Positions 1 to 10,973 of a stretch of DNA of 64,000 nt are shown here, in pieces; the stretch's first letter is position 1, and every line of letters starts with the position of its first letter. Location: contig BRKX01000009.1 of assembly GCA_026008535.1 (NCBI GenBank), positions 45,691,001 to 45,755,000 of the forward strand, given 5' to 3'. The stretch is from Perilla frutescens. Taxonomy: Eukaryota > Streptophyta > Magnoliopsida > Lamiales > Lamiaceae. The notes under the pieces are model-generated. The model did not search any database. It was not told the DNA's origin and worked only from the letters and a program-made list of their open reading frames with translations. The position numbers and the translations under genes are program-made.

Positions 1-147
1 TCTAAGAAGATTTATGAATGGTTTAATTATTTTATTAAATGCTTTGCAAGTTTCTAAAATGTTATAACTTATTTTAAAATTTAGTTTTTCAAGTATTTGA
101 ATAATAGATATTTTAAGATGTTAGTAATAACAAACTTATAGCGAGAG
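1..147. other. AT-rich flank left of the copia element
   Basis: No gene is visible. The last five bases (GAGAG, 143-147) are the target site duplication of the copia element that starts at 148. The flank itself is ordinary AT-rich intergenic DNA. Confidence 0.6.
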
Positions 148-395
148 TGAAGAAAATGGAATGCAGAAACATTTTTTTGAATATTGGTTTTTTCTGATGT
201 GTTATTATTTTGGTACATGCGATATATATACAAAATACACAAGTAAGGCTAAAGCAGAAAAAGATGGTCAAGATTCAGAAATTAAGGATCTTGGTGATAA
301 AAGATACAAAATAATCATAACCCCTAAAACTAGGATACACCATAACTAGCTCAACTACTCCAAGCACCATGCTGCTACAGAACACAACTTCAATA
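148..395 (-). repeat. 3' LTR of the copia element (left copy)
   Basis: This 248-bp long terminal repeat matches 4706-4953 except at three positions. Read on the minus strand it starts TATTGAAG and ends TTTTCTTCA, so it has a TA...CA rather than the usual TG...CA border. The boundary is fixed by the GAGAG duplication. Confidence 0.93.
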
Positions 396-410
396 CTCCC
401 CCTCAAGCTG
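396..410 (-). promoter_or_regulatory. Polypurine tract of the copia element
   Basis: On the minus strand the sequence just before the 3' LTR is TTGAGGGGGAG, a purine run directly abutting the LTR. This is the expected plus-strand DNA priming site. It overlaps the last codons of the RNase H reading frame. Confidence 0.8.
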
Positions 411-2592
411 GATCGAGAGGATTTCTTGAGCCAAGCTTGGATAGAAGCCTTTCGAATTGAGCCGAAGCGAGAGGTTTAGTGAACAAGTCCGCTAGTTGAT
501 CACTTGACCTTGTGTAGACAGTTTCAATGACCTTGGATTGGACTTGATTACGAACAAAATGACAATCCACCTCAATATGTTTCGTCCTTTCATGAAAAAC
601 TGGATTAGCGGCAATATGCATTGCAGCTTGATTATCACAATGAAGGATGATGGGAGCATTGCTGGAAATACCTAAATCTTGTAACACATTTTTCAACCAT
701 ATCAACTCACAAGCAGTTGATGCCATAGCTCTATATTCAGCCTCTGCACTTGATCTAGCCACAATAGACTGTTTTTTGCTTTTCCAGGTAACTAAATTTC
801 CACCAATAAAGGTACAATATCCAGTTGTAGACTTTCTATCCAAGTGATTTCCAGCCCAATCTGAATCACAATATCCTTCCAAGGCAAAATGTCCTTGCTT
901 TTTCATGGCAATGCCTAGACTAATAGTTCCTTTCAAATAACGCAGCAATCTCTTGACAATTTGTAGATGATGATCAGTGGGTGAGTGCATAAACTGACTA
1001 ACCAAACTGACAGCAAATGAGATATCAGGCCGAGTAATTGTGAGATAAATAAGTTTACCTACAAGACGTTGATACATGCAAACATCTTCAAGAGGAGGAG
1101 ATTCAACATCCAACTTCAACTTGCTATCTAATGGTGATGGTGTAGGCTTGCTATCTTTCATCCCCACTTCATTAAGAAGATCCAAAACATATTTCCTTTG
1201 GCTAAGAAATAAACCATTTTGAGTTTGATCCATTTCAATGCCAAGGAAGTATTTGAGAGTTCCCAGATCCTTGATGGAAAATCTTTTATGCAGGGCTTCC
1301 TTTAATGCTTGAATTTCACCCATGTCTTCTCCTGTGATTATCAAATCATCCACATAAACAAGAACAATTAGTTTACTCACTCGTCCACTCCTCACAAACA
1401 TTGAGGAGTCTGCATTACTTCTTTTGAAACCCGAAGAAAAAAGAACAGAACTAAGCTTGGAATACCAAGCTCTTGAGGACTGTTTAAGTCCATAAAGAGC
1501 TTTATGAAGTTTACAGACCAAACCAGGTTCTTTTTCTTGAGGATGTCCAGGAGGAAGTCTCATGTAAACCTTATCTTCCAGATCTCCATGTAGAAACGCA
1601 TTCTTTACGTCCATTTGACATAGATGCCAGCCACGGTTCACAGCCACCGACAACAAAACTCTCACAGTATTCATTTTTGCAACAGGTGCAAATGTTTCCT
1701 TGTAGTCAATCCCATAGGTTTGTGTGAAACCCCTAGCCACCAATCTCGCTTTATGTCTCTCAATCGAGCCATCTGAATTATACTTGATTTTATAAATCCA
1801 CCTACAACCTACAACTCTTTGGCCTCGAGGTAGTGTGACAATACTCCATGTGTGGTTGTCATTTAAGGCTTTAAGTTCCTCATTCATTGCTTGTCTCCAC
1901 ACAGAGATTTTCTTTGCCTCTTCAAAATTTCTTGGTTCAGATTCTTGTAGAATTTGACTCATGAACACACAATGAGCTGGAGTATACAGTTTTGAGCTCA
2001 CAAATTGACTTACTGGATATCGAGGGGTATACGTTTCATAGCCTTGTAAGGTTACTGGAAGACGTCTATTTCTGGTGGGATTTCTTCTAGGCTGGGTAGG
2101 TGGAACTTGTTCTGGATCATTTTCTACAACTTCATTGGTAGCACGATCACCAACTTCAGTTTCAACATGATCATCAAGCGCAGCAGATTGATAGTTATTT
2201 GCAAAAGCATCTTCAAGTGATACTGGTGTGGGAAAAAAATCACACAAAAACTCCCCCTGAGATTCATGATCACTGCTGTGAAAAAATGGCTCATCCTCAT
2301 CAAATCTAATGTCTCTTGACACTATAACTTTCTTGGATGTAGGATTGTAGCATTTGTAGCCCTTTTGAGTGAATGAGTAGCCAAGAAACATACACTTGAC
2401 AGCTCTAGCATCCAATTTGTCCCTGTTGTTAGCTTGAACATGAACATAGCACACACAACCAAAAACTTTAAGATGACTCAGATCAATTTTTCTTCCTTTT
2501 AAAATCTCAAGTGGGGACTGAAGGTTCAAAACCCTACTAGGCAATCTATTAATGAGATAAGCTGATGTTTGTATTGCTTGAGACCAAAATTT
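403..2592 (-). pseudogene. Copia integrase C-terminus, reverse transcriptase and RNase H
   Basis: This is the downstream part of the polyprotein, separated from the upstream part by a one-base frameshift. An open frame of 713 codons runs from 2544 to 403. It starts in the integrase C-terminal region (KVFGCVCYVH, FLGYS) and continues into reverse transcriptase (WRQAMNEELKAL, CRWIYKIKY, MDVKNAFLHGDL, catalytic YVDD near plus-strand position 1350). It ends with the copia RNase H (CDSDWAGN, SSAEAEYRA, LHCDNQAAM, HERTKHIEVDCHFVR). All catalytic blocks look complete. The frameshift lies in a homopolymer run at about 2588-2595, so a sequencing or assembly error is possible. Without that break the whole element would be a near-complete coding copy. 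Confidence 0.9.
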
Positions 2593-4634
2593 TTTGGAAC
2601 AAAGTTCTGCATCATTATGGCTCTAGCTTTCTCAAGAAGATCTCTATTTTTGCGCTCTGCAATGCCATTTTGTTGTGGTGTTCCCACACAACTTGTTTGA
2701 TGAATTATGCCTTGTTCACTTAGATATGTTTTCATGAGATTGGATGTGAATTCAGTGCCATTGTCAGACCTAAAGGTCCCTATATTTGATGAGAATTGAT
2801 TTTTAACCATATTGTGGAAATCTTGAAAGAATTTAAAAACTTCACTTTTGCATTTCAATAGATACAAAAATGTGGTTCTAGTAAAGTCGTCAATGAATGT
2901 TATATAGAACCTATAGCCATCAAAAGATTCAAGGGATGCAGGTCCCCAAACATCAGAGTGGACAATTTCAAAAGGTTGAGAAGATCTCGATTGAGAAAGA
3001 GGAAAAGGTAGTCTGGTTGATTTTGACATCTGACAAGTTTCACAGACATTGGAGATCTTACATAAATCAGGAAATAATATAGACAGAACATGAGGAGAAG
3101 GATGAGCAAGGCGTTTATGCCATAGCCGCTGCTGAGATGTTAAGGCCACAGAAAAACTCTTTGTAAGACTTGATGAGGTTGAAATGTAATAGAGGCCATT
3201 TAAGAAAAAACCTTCACCAATCTTCCTCTTTGTCACACGATCCTGAAATATAACATTGTGAGGAGAGAAAATGGCTAGACAATCTAACAATCTAGTTAAT
3301 CTTCCAACAGATAACAATTTAAAAGGAAATGAAGGGATGAACAAAATAGACGATTCCTTGCAATCAGAGAACAATTTATACTTTCCTTTCCCTACAACAT
3401 GAACATTATTGCCATTAGCAATAGTGACTGGGGTTGGTTTTATAAATGGCTGGAAGTGATTCAAGAATGAGTTATCATTTGTCATATGATCTGAGGCACC
3501 TGAATCCACAATCCAAAAATCATGATGTTGGTTCATATGCAAAGCAGTAGACAAGGCACAAATCATACCTGGAAGATCGTTGGAATCAACTCTGTCTGAG
3601 TCTGCTATGAAACCAGCAAACTTTCCGAGAAGAGCAATTTGGTTATTACTTGAATTGTCTTCCATGCCTCCATGCTTTTCTTGAATATACGCAGCAAATT
3701 CATTGATCAAGTTGATGGGGTTGGCAGTGAACTTCTGTAAGTCTCCTGACATTGAACATATGTTGGCTTTGGCATGTGAGGAGTTGGAATTTCTCTGCAC
3801 ATAGCCTTTCTTGTTTCTCTGATCTTCATTGAACTTAGGCTTAAGTTCAGGATGAAGAATCCAACATTTTTCCTTAATATGCCCAATGCCAGTCCTGCCA
3901 ATCTGCTCACAATGAGAGCACTTCAAATCTGGCCTTCTCCCATTATATGGTCTTGTAGCAGCAAAGACTCTTGGCTCAGTTGATCTTGAGTGAGATTCTG
4001 AGTTCATGACTTTCTTTCTTACTTCCTCACGTTGGATAATGCTGCAGACAACAGATAGTGTAGGAAGTTCGGGACTCATCAACAAGTGGCTTCTGAGATC
4101 TTCATACTCAAGTCCCAAGCTTGCAAGAAGCTCAAAGATTTTATCTTCTTCAGATCTCTTGAGAAGTATGGTGGCATCAGTAGTATGGGGTCTGAGATTG
4201 TTGAGCTCGTTCCACTTGGATTTTAAAATTCCAAGGTGCTGAACAAATGAGTTGCTCCCCTGCTGTGCTGCTGCTAGTTCCTTTTTTAGTTAGAAAATTC
4301 TTGCAGCATTATTTAGGTTGCCATACATCTCCTTAACTGATTTCCATAGTTCCTTTGAAGACTCCGAATAGCTGAAAATCTCAGCTATCTTAGGCTCCAT
4401 AGAATTGAGAAGCCAAGACATAACGAGTTGATCTTGGGCCACCCAAGCATCAAATGCCTTGTCAGTAGTTTCAGGCTTTTTGTTATCATCTTGAATGAAA
4501 CTCAGTTTAGCCTTTCCTCCAAGAGCTATGGTGGTGGCTCTTGACCAAGGAAGATAGTTGAGTTCATTAAGTAATGCAGAAGATAAACGTTGACTTGTAT
4601 TTCCATCCAAGGTTTCTGTTTTTTCTCCTTCCAT
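2526..4634 (-). pseudogene. Copia gag, zinc knuckle, protease and integrase
   Basis: The polyprotein starts at 4634 (MEGEKTETLDGN) with a copia gag domain (LNELNYLPWSRA, SMEPKIAEIF). One in-frame TAA at 4290-4292 interrupts it, then the same frame stays open to 2526. After gag comes a zinc knuckle (CSHCEQ...GHIKEKC) in which the C-x2-C-x4-H-x4-C spacing is stretched to x9 by five inserted residues, apparently a 15-base near-duplication. Then come the aspartic protease motif (WIVDSGASDHM), the pre-integrase HKRLAHPS block with CETCQMSK, and the integrase core (HSDVWGP, SDNGTEF, TPQQNGIAERKN). The frame then runs out of register at about 2590 because of a one-base loss in a T-run. The nonsense codon is a CAA-to-TAA type change. 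Confidence 0.9.
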
Positions 4635-4693
4635 GACCGAAAAAAAATGGGAAGAAAAACAAATAGAAGCAGGCAGGTCCCAAGAGGATCACT

Positions 4694-4705
4694 GCTCTGA
4701 TACCA
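4694..4705 (-). promoter_or_regulatory. tRNA-Met primer binding site of the copia element
   Basis: On the minus strand TGGTATCAGAGC follows immediately after the 5' LTR. It is complementary to the 3' end of plant initiator tRNA-Met, the usual copia primer. Confidence 0.93.
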
Positions 4706-4953
4706 TGAAGAAAATGGAATGCAGAAACATTTTTTTGAATATTGGTTTTTTCTGATGTGTTATTATCTTGGTACATGCGATATATATACAAAATACACAA
4801 GTAAGGCTAAAGCAGAAAAAGATGGTCAAGATTCAGAAATTAAGGATCTTGGTGACAAAAGATACAAAATAATCATAACCCCTAAAACTAGGATACACCA
4901 TAACTAGCTCAACTACTCCAAGCACCATGCTGCTACAAAACACAACTTCAATA
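4706..4953 (-). repeat. 5' LTR of the copia element (right copy)
   Basis: The second 248-bp LTR is followed by the GAGAG duplication at 4954-4958. Because the element lies on the minus strand, this copy carries the promoter for the element. Confidence 0.93.
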
Positions 4954-4958
4954 GAGAG

Positions 4959-6398
4959 TAACACAACTGATCGATTGTGTTTTTAGAAATAATTAAGATA
5001 TTTTTATAATAAATTTGAAGTTACTATTATTTTTTTCTAAAACAATTTATCCTACTACTTTATTTTGAAAGTACTATATCAAATAAAATTGGATATAATG
5101 TAATGTAATACATATCTCAACGTTTGTATAATGTCATTTTGATATGCAATATTCAAAATTTTTACAAGATATTTTATAACATGCGGGGTTTGATATGAAT
5201 TTTTGGAGTCGGCGCATCACTTAGCGAGTGATTTTTTTATTTTTTTGCGAAAATAATTAAGAAAAGATAGCAATAGCATGAAGCAAAAGTTGATCGTGAT
5301 CACATGAATTTGTGTGGACCAGAGCCAGACAATACTAAAGCAGGACCAATCATTCCTCTATTATAAAACGTGGCCAATTAACTGAAGTGACAGATCAATA
5401 TAATATTCAATTTCTTGGACCATTTTATTATTGAAGATTTTTTATTTTAAAATAATATTTTATTTTTTGTATTATTTGATTACAAGCCATGCCTGTTTTT
5501 GAAAAAAAGAATTAATTGACGAAAATAACTAGGCATCTCATCAATTCTCAATATATAAATACTATTATATTTCGTTCCGAATTGGTCCATGTACATTTCT
5601 TTTTTTGTTTCTGCAGTATGTTTTTCTATATTCGATTTTATCAAATCCTTATTTAACGTTGTTAATAAATTTGTTAATTTTTTCGTTATCTAAAAAACAT
5701 GTCAGACCTTTTTTTTAAAAAAAAGTTACATGTATTATCCAAGTAAAAATTTATACACTTTCCCTGCACGATTCACTATCTTTTCACTGTAAACTGTTAA
5801 AAATTAAAACGTCTTCTTCATTCTTTGACTTCCATACTTCTTTTCATCCTCTCATTTTTCCACGTTTTTATTATCTTGTGGTTTATGGAAAAGATTAGAT
5901 TATGTTACTTTCATGAAATTTGGATTGCAAAATTGATTGAATTTTGATGTGTAATTTTAAGAAGATAAAAACTTATGTTGGAGCGTCTAACCATAACTAT
6001 CCATTATACGGATTAAACTGAATCAAAATCCCTTTTTTTCCAGATTTTTTTCATTTGTTCTTTCTAAATCAGTTTTTTACAATATATATATATATTATAT
6101 ATTTTGTCAAAAATCAAAAATCCATTTTTATCCAGATTTTTTCCAAATATTTCATCCCAATTAATTATCAAGCGTAGTTCATGAACCCACATGCTAGCGT
6201 CGGGAGAATGCACATGCGGGAAATGTCGGAAAAAAAAATTAATATATATTTGTAAAAAAATGAACATAAAAAATTAAAAATTGAAAAGAAAAACTAAAAA
6301 TAAAAGGAAGAAGGGGAGGGGTACAATTGAAAAAAAAAAAAAAAAGGAAAGGGGGAGCATTTTAATGAGTCAAATAAGATCCGTCTCACAGATAAACA
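4959..6398. other. AT-rich intergenic stretch
   Basis: No gene is supported. The block at about 5283-5420 resembles 41633-41768 (shared AAAGTTGAT, GTGGACC, AACGTGGCCAAT, CTTGGACC in the same order). The segment at about 6150-6200 resembles the tandem repeat unit seen at 59060-59450. The rest is AT-rich with poly-A and poly-T runs. Confidence 0.5.
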
Positions 6399-6519
6399 CA
6401 GGTACGGACAGAGGGAGGGCTGGCGGGGGCACCCCCCATTTTTGACAAATATATATAATTTACATTATAGTTAATATTATTTTTCGCCCCCCAAATTAAC
6501 ATTCCTGTGTCCGTCTCTG
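6399..6519. mobile_element. Small hAT-like MITE
   Basis: About 120 bp is bounded by imperfect inverted ends. The left end reads CAGGTACGGACAGAGG and the right end, on the other strand, reads CAGAGACGGACACAGG, both followed by a G-run. GATAAA flanks both sides, which would suit an imperfect 8-bp target duplication. The CAG start with an ACGGA core is typical of non-autonomous hAT elements. The DNA around it (AGATCCGTCTC near 6377, AGACGGTCTC near 6536) may be an older inverted-repeat element. Confidence 0.4.
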
Positions 6520-8298
6520 CGGATAAAGATCCATTAGACGGTCTCAAAGACGGAGATCTTCTCTTTTAAGAAACAGTAGTGAAGATAGCATTGACGACCC
6601 TTGATGACAGTAAAGTCTATTGACGAAATTATACATAATTTTCTCCACAATTCATAAACCAAGAGCATAAAAAATCACACATTCAAATTAGAAATCTCTC
6701 TAAATTATTAACCACAAGAACATAAAATCATTCCTGAAAATTGCCCTGAGAGTTCTAATGAAATTTCTTATCCAAAATTGAGTAAAGTGAACGAGAGACT
6801 TACAAAACAGATAAGCGAGAAAATTGAGAACAAAAAGTAAACTTAAGAAATGGCACACGGGGGCGAAAAATTATAATGCAATCAATTTGCCTGAAACAAC
6901 AATGTAATAAAGAAAAATCGGAGGAAAGTAAGAGAAAAAAAAAAAGGAAAATCGAAAGCTTGAAATGACTCTCCTATTTTACCAGACTAGGTCACTAGGG
7001 TGAAATATTAGTGAATTGTGTCCAACTAGGATAATACATGATATTTAATTAAAATATAACTGGCTTGCATGTTATTTAGATAGCAATAGTTAAAAAATAT
7101 GTTAGCTATGTTAAAATAAGGATTTGGCATGTGATATTGAATATAGAAGTAGAATGATTTATTAAAAAAAATTATATGAAGATAGATCTATTAAAATAAT
7201 AAAAAGTAATAGTACAAGAAGCTGACCGAAAATATTTATTGCCTAAATAAATTAAAGTTTAAAAAAAAAACATTCTAAACCACATAATCTCGTTCATATG
7301 ATGGAACGGGCTATGAATGATGGGATGCAGTTTCTCGACTCATTTATAGCTATGCTCTTGCCATCTTAAAAAAGGTTTTTCTTTTATTTTTTCCCGTGCA
7401 TTATTTGATTGGTTTATTTATTAGTCATACTTTGTTATGTGGGTAAAAAATTAAAATACCCATGTGAGTATCACAAAACTTATATCGTTGATTTTGTTAT
7501 GCATATTTAAGAAATACTCATTCTATGGTGACACCCTCGATTATCACATGAAATCATTTACTCCAAAATTTTGTGTGTCAATCGTGAATCACATGCATGT
7601 ACATTATTATGAACATTGTCCAGAACAATGAAAATGTACTTGGAAAAACCAAATACATAAGTGATTTATGAATTGGCATAAAGATGAATGACAATCAAAC
7701 ACTTATAACAAGAGCAATGTAAAGCTCTTGATAAACAAATATAGTGCAATGACACCATTGAATCATTCTGGACCAACTTCAATGATTCGTGTCATGTAAA
7801 GTACTAACACAATTAGCCTCAAATAAAATATTTAGCACACAAATTTGTTTAAAAATCAAAATAAAATTCACCATAATAAGTCATAGAATTATATATTATA
7901 TATTTATTGCAAAAGGACTCGAATTATCGTATAATATTATTGGATACAACTATTTATGGGGCCAACAGTGCAGAAAAATAATTTATTAATTATCATTTTT
8001 ATATTTATTAGGCATTTAATACATTTGAAAAAATTATAAAATAAAATTATTAGTAATTATATATTGTGTCCTAGCAATCATCAGATCATGAAAAGTGAAA
8101 ATTTTGGAAGTTGAAAAATGGATGGGGGAGAATTGGCCATAACCATTCGATATTTTATAAACGCATGTTTTTCTTTTTTGAGCAAGTAAACACAGCTTGG
8201 AATGTAAGGATAGTCAAATTATGTAATAACTATATCAATTCAGGATTACTTCTAGTTCAAGTGAGCTTAATTATATTGATCACATTTATGATTATTAT
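6520..8298. other. AT-rich intergenic stretch
   Basis: I see no coding exon, RNA gene or complete transposon here. Open frames in this stretch are short and show no recognisable domain. Confidence 0.5.
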
Positions 8299-8659
8299 AA
8301 TATAAGCAGTGGCGGATTCGGGGGGGCTGGAGGGGGCTTCAGCCCTCCCCCAACCTGAAAAATACTCCATTTTTGTAGGGAGCATTCAATTTTTTTTTCT
8401 GCTCAGCCCCCTTGTTGCCGCTGGAAGAAAAAAAGTAAAAAGAACTGACGGAGGTTGAAAAGAAAAACAAAAGATGAGAGACTGGAGTCTGGAGAAGAAT
8501 ATTTAACTTGATGAATGATGAGGCACCGCTGTGTGGCCGTGTGGGAGTAATCGTGTAGCCGTGCAGCGTCGACTGTTAATTCGAAGGAACTCGCATGCAA
8601 CAATATGAGTGTGTGATCGTTCATGCAGAATGTAGCATTTGGATCCATGCAGGATGTCC

Positions 8660-8990
8660 TATTTATAGACACATCTCCACTGCAGGGGACAGCTAGGGTT
8701 TGAGGGCATTCAAACCTGGTGTTGTAACCCCCTTGGAGTTATAGCTCTGCCATTAAGCCCTCCAGGAGTTACCTTCTACAGATCCCGACAAGTGTCCCTT
8801 GTCGGCTCAGATCCCAACACGTGTTCAAGGCAGCTGCAGACTTTGACTCCCGACAGAAGTTACTTTCGGTTACTGTCCAGCCCACTAACTCCACCAGCTC
8901 CAGATGACAGTTACTTGAAGGCTTGAAGGCTCCACCAGCTCCAGGTGTTGAAGGCTCTTAACTCATGGGAGTTACACCCTTCAAGCTGGA
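8660..8990. other. GC-richer insert near the hAT left end, possibly a solo LTR
   Basis: This stretch replaces the expected N-terminal part of the hAT transposase and has a different base composition. It has a TATTTATAG promoter-like box near 8669 and repeated CCACCAGCTCCAG segments near 8895 and 8930. The look is that of an LTR or captured leader, but I found no paired end or target duplication, so the identity is open. Confidence 0.25.
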
Positions 8991-8992
8991 CA

Positions 8993-10107
8993 AGCACCAT
9001 GTGCACAATTCATAACTATGCTAGAGTACAATTTGAGGCTTTTCAAAATCAAAGGCATAGTTTGGTAAATATGTTCCGATCAAATAGTCATGACATGGAT
9101 ATTGCTTATCGCGTCCGTTTATCAGCAGTGTTGGACATGACTCGATTTTTTTTGAAGCAAGGGTTGCCTTTTCGTGGACATGACGAGTCGACTAGTTCTA
9201 TAAATAGGGGAACTTTCTTGAATTGCTCGAATGGTACAGTCAATGAAACGAAGACATTTCTAAAGTTTTAGGTAAAAAATGCTCTTGGTAATAATCAAAT
9301 GAATTCCCCCAAAATCCAAAAATAAATAGCACATGCATGTACTTCTGAGATCACACTTGACATAGTTAATGATATTGGAGATAAAGTTTTTTCTCTTTTG
9401 GTTGATGAGGCTCAAGATATTTTAATGAAAGAGCAAATGGGGGTTGTTTTGAGATATATAAACAAAGAAGGGAGTGTGATTGAGTGATTTCTTGCAATTG
9501 CGCATGTGACTGACACCAGTTCTCAATCATTGAAAGATGGCATTGATGCTTTGTTTGCACAACACAGTTTATCATTATCCAAAGTTAGAGGTCAAGGATA
9601 TGATGGAGCTTCAAATATGCGGGGTGAATTCAATGGTTTAAAATCCTTAGTGTTGCAAGAAAATCCATACGCCATGTATGTTCGTTGTTTCTCTCATCAA
9701 CTCCAACTAATTATTGTTGTTGCTAAGAAAAAACACTGCTATGCTAGATTTTTTTTAACTATGTCATGATGATAGTAAATATGATGGCATCATCTTGTAA
9801 GAGGAGAGATCGAATTAGATAGTTAGAGCATGAGAGACTTTTAAAGGAACTTAATAATGATAGAGAAAGAGAGAGTGGAAGAGGTAAAAATCAAGAAACT
9901 ATTTTGATAAGGCCTAGAGATACTCGTTGGGGTACACATTACTTGACTTTGCTTCGTCTATGCTTTATGTGGCTTTCAATTGAGCAAGTGTTGCAAAATG
10001 TAAGAGATGATGTCATTTCTTTTGAAAGTAGAAGTATTGCTGAAGGTTTGATTCAAAAAATGGATAGTTATGGGTTTGTGTTTCTGTTACATTTGATGAA
10101 ACATTTA
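8993..10107 (+). pseudogene. hAT transposase, 5' part (ZMYM1/TTF-type)
   Basis: The fragment matches the plant family annotated as TTF-type zinc finger protein with hAT dimerisation domain. Recognisable blocks in order are NYARVQFEAFQNQ, YRVRLSAVLDMTRF, RGHDESTSS, the DDE catalytic core region (LLVDEAQDI, VRGQGYDGASNMRGEFNGLK, CFSHQLQL) and RDTRWGTHY. The reading frame is broken by stops at about 9271, 9325 and 9487, by frame changes near 9760, and by loss of the N-terminal zinc finger. The last codons before the break (M-K-H-L) coincide with the target duplication of the inserted element, and the protein resumes at 29874. Confidence 0.85.
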
Positions 10108-10200
10108 GAGCCGGAAATTAAAATACCCATTCTTATCATGAAAAAATATCTTTTACCCCCTATAAGGAAAGTATTCAATAAATACCCAATTTTACTCTTA
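10108..10200 (+). repeat. Left terminal inverted repeat of the giant element
   Basis: It aligns with the reverse complement of 29770-29863 with a few small indels. The best-conserved part is the stretch ending in AATAAATACCCAATTT (about 10176-10193). Confidence 0.75.
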
Positions 10201-10559
10201 TAGCCTTGCTTTTTCATTTTCCAATGTGAAAAGACATGGACCCCATATGTGTAAGAATTTTAGAAGGCTTTTTGCAGGTTTTGAAGGAAGTTAGAAGCAT
10301 TTAATTTCAAAAGTAATATCCCCACCAACTCCCCACACGTGCAATAAATTATCACGATCGTCGTAACAACGTCGGGATATGGTTTTCAGGAAGCATATTA
10401 TCATTTTGATTTTGATCCGATCGTGATTTATATGATTGAAATTATACGATCGTGATTTTTTATTTAACATGCAAAGACTATAGGGTTTCCTGAAACCTAT
10501 TGTAATTTCGATCATGATTTATATGCTAAAGAATATCAGATTTTCTATATTCCGATCGT

Positions 10560-10973
10560 GATTTGTTAATCGTACTCAAAATCCGATGGGGTAAATCCCG
10601 ATGGGATAATCCAAATCATAATCCCGATGGGGTAATTCTGATGGGATCAAAACCCGATGGGGTAATCCCAATCATAATCCCGATAGGGTAATTCTGATGG
10701 GATCATACCCGATAAGGTATCCCGATCATATTCCCGATTGGGTCTATGGGATCAGAAACCGATGAGGTAATCCTGATTATAACCCCGATGAGGTAACTCT
10801 GATGGGAACAAACCCGAAGGGTTATCCCGATCATAATCCCGATTGGGTCTATGGAATCAGAAACTCAATGGGGTAATTGAGATCAGAATCCGATAGGGAT
10901 TACCCAATGGTAATCCCGATCGAATCGATGGGATAAAAATTTCAATAGGGTATTCTCGATAGTAACCCGTGCA
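10560..10973. repeat. Degenerate short-period CCCGAT/GGGTAAT repeat
   Basis: Variants of CCCGATGGGGTAAT, CCCGATCATAAT and CTGATGGGATCA alternate with a loose period of roughly 50-60 bp. The bases resemble the GATC-rich core of the satellite monomers that start just to the right, so this block may be the seed from which that core arose. Confidence 0.7.

Larger units (their letters stand above)
148..4953 (-). mobile_element. Nearly intact Ty1/copia LTR retrotransposon
   Basis: The element is 4806 bp and lies on the minus strand. Two 248-bp direct repeats bound it (148-395 and 4706-4953), with a perfect 5-bp target duplication GAGAG at 143-147 and 4954-4958. A primer site matching initiator tRNA-Met lies inside the right LTR (4694-4705), and a purine-rich tract lies inside the left LTR (about 396-410). 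The domain order on the minus strand is gag, zinc knuckle, protease, integrase, reverse transcriptase, RNase H, which defines copia. I count three substitutions between the LTRs, so the insertion is recent. Only one nonsense codon and one frameshift are visible in the polyprotein gene. Confidence 0.95.

Noticed and set aside
148..4953. Endogenous pararetrovirus (caulimovirus-like) insertion
   Set aside because: The domain order, paired LTRs, 5-bp duplication and tRNA-Met primer site define a copia retrotransposon, and no movement or viral coat protein is present.
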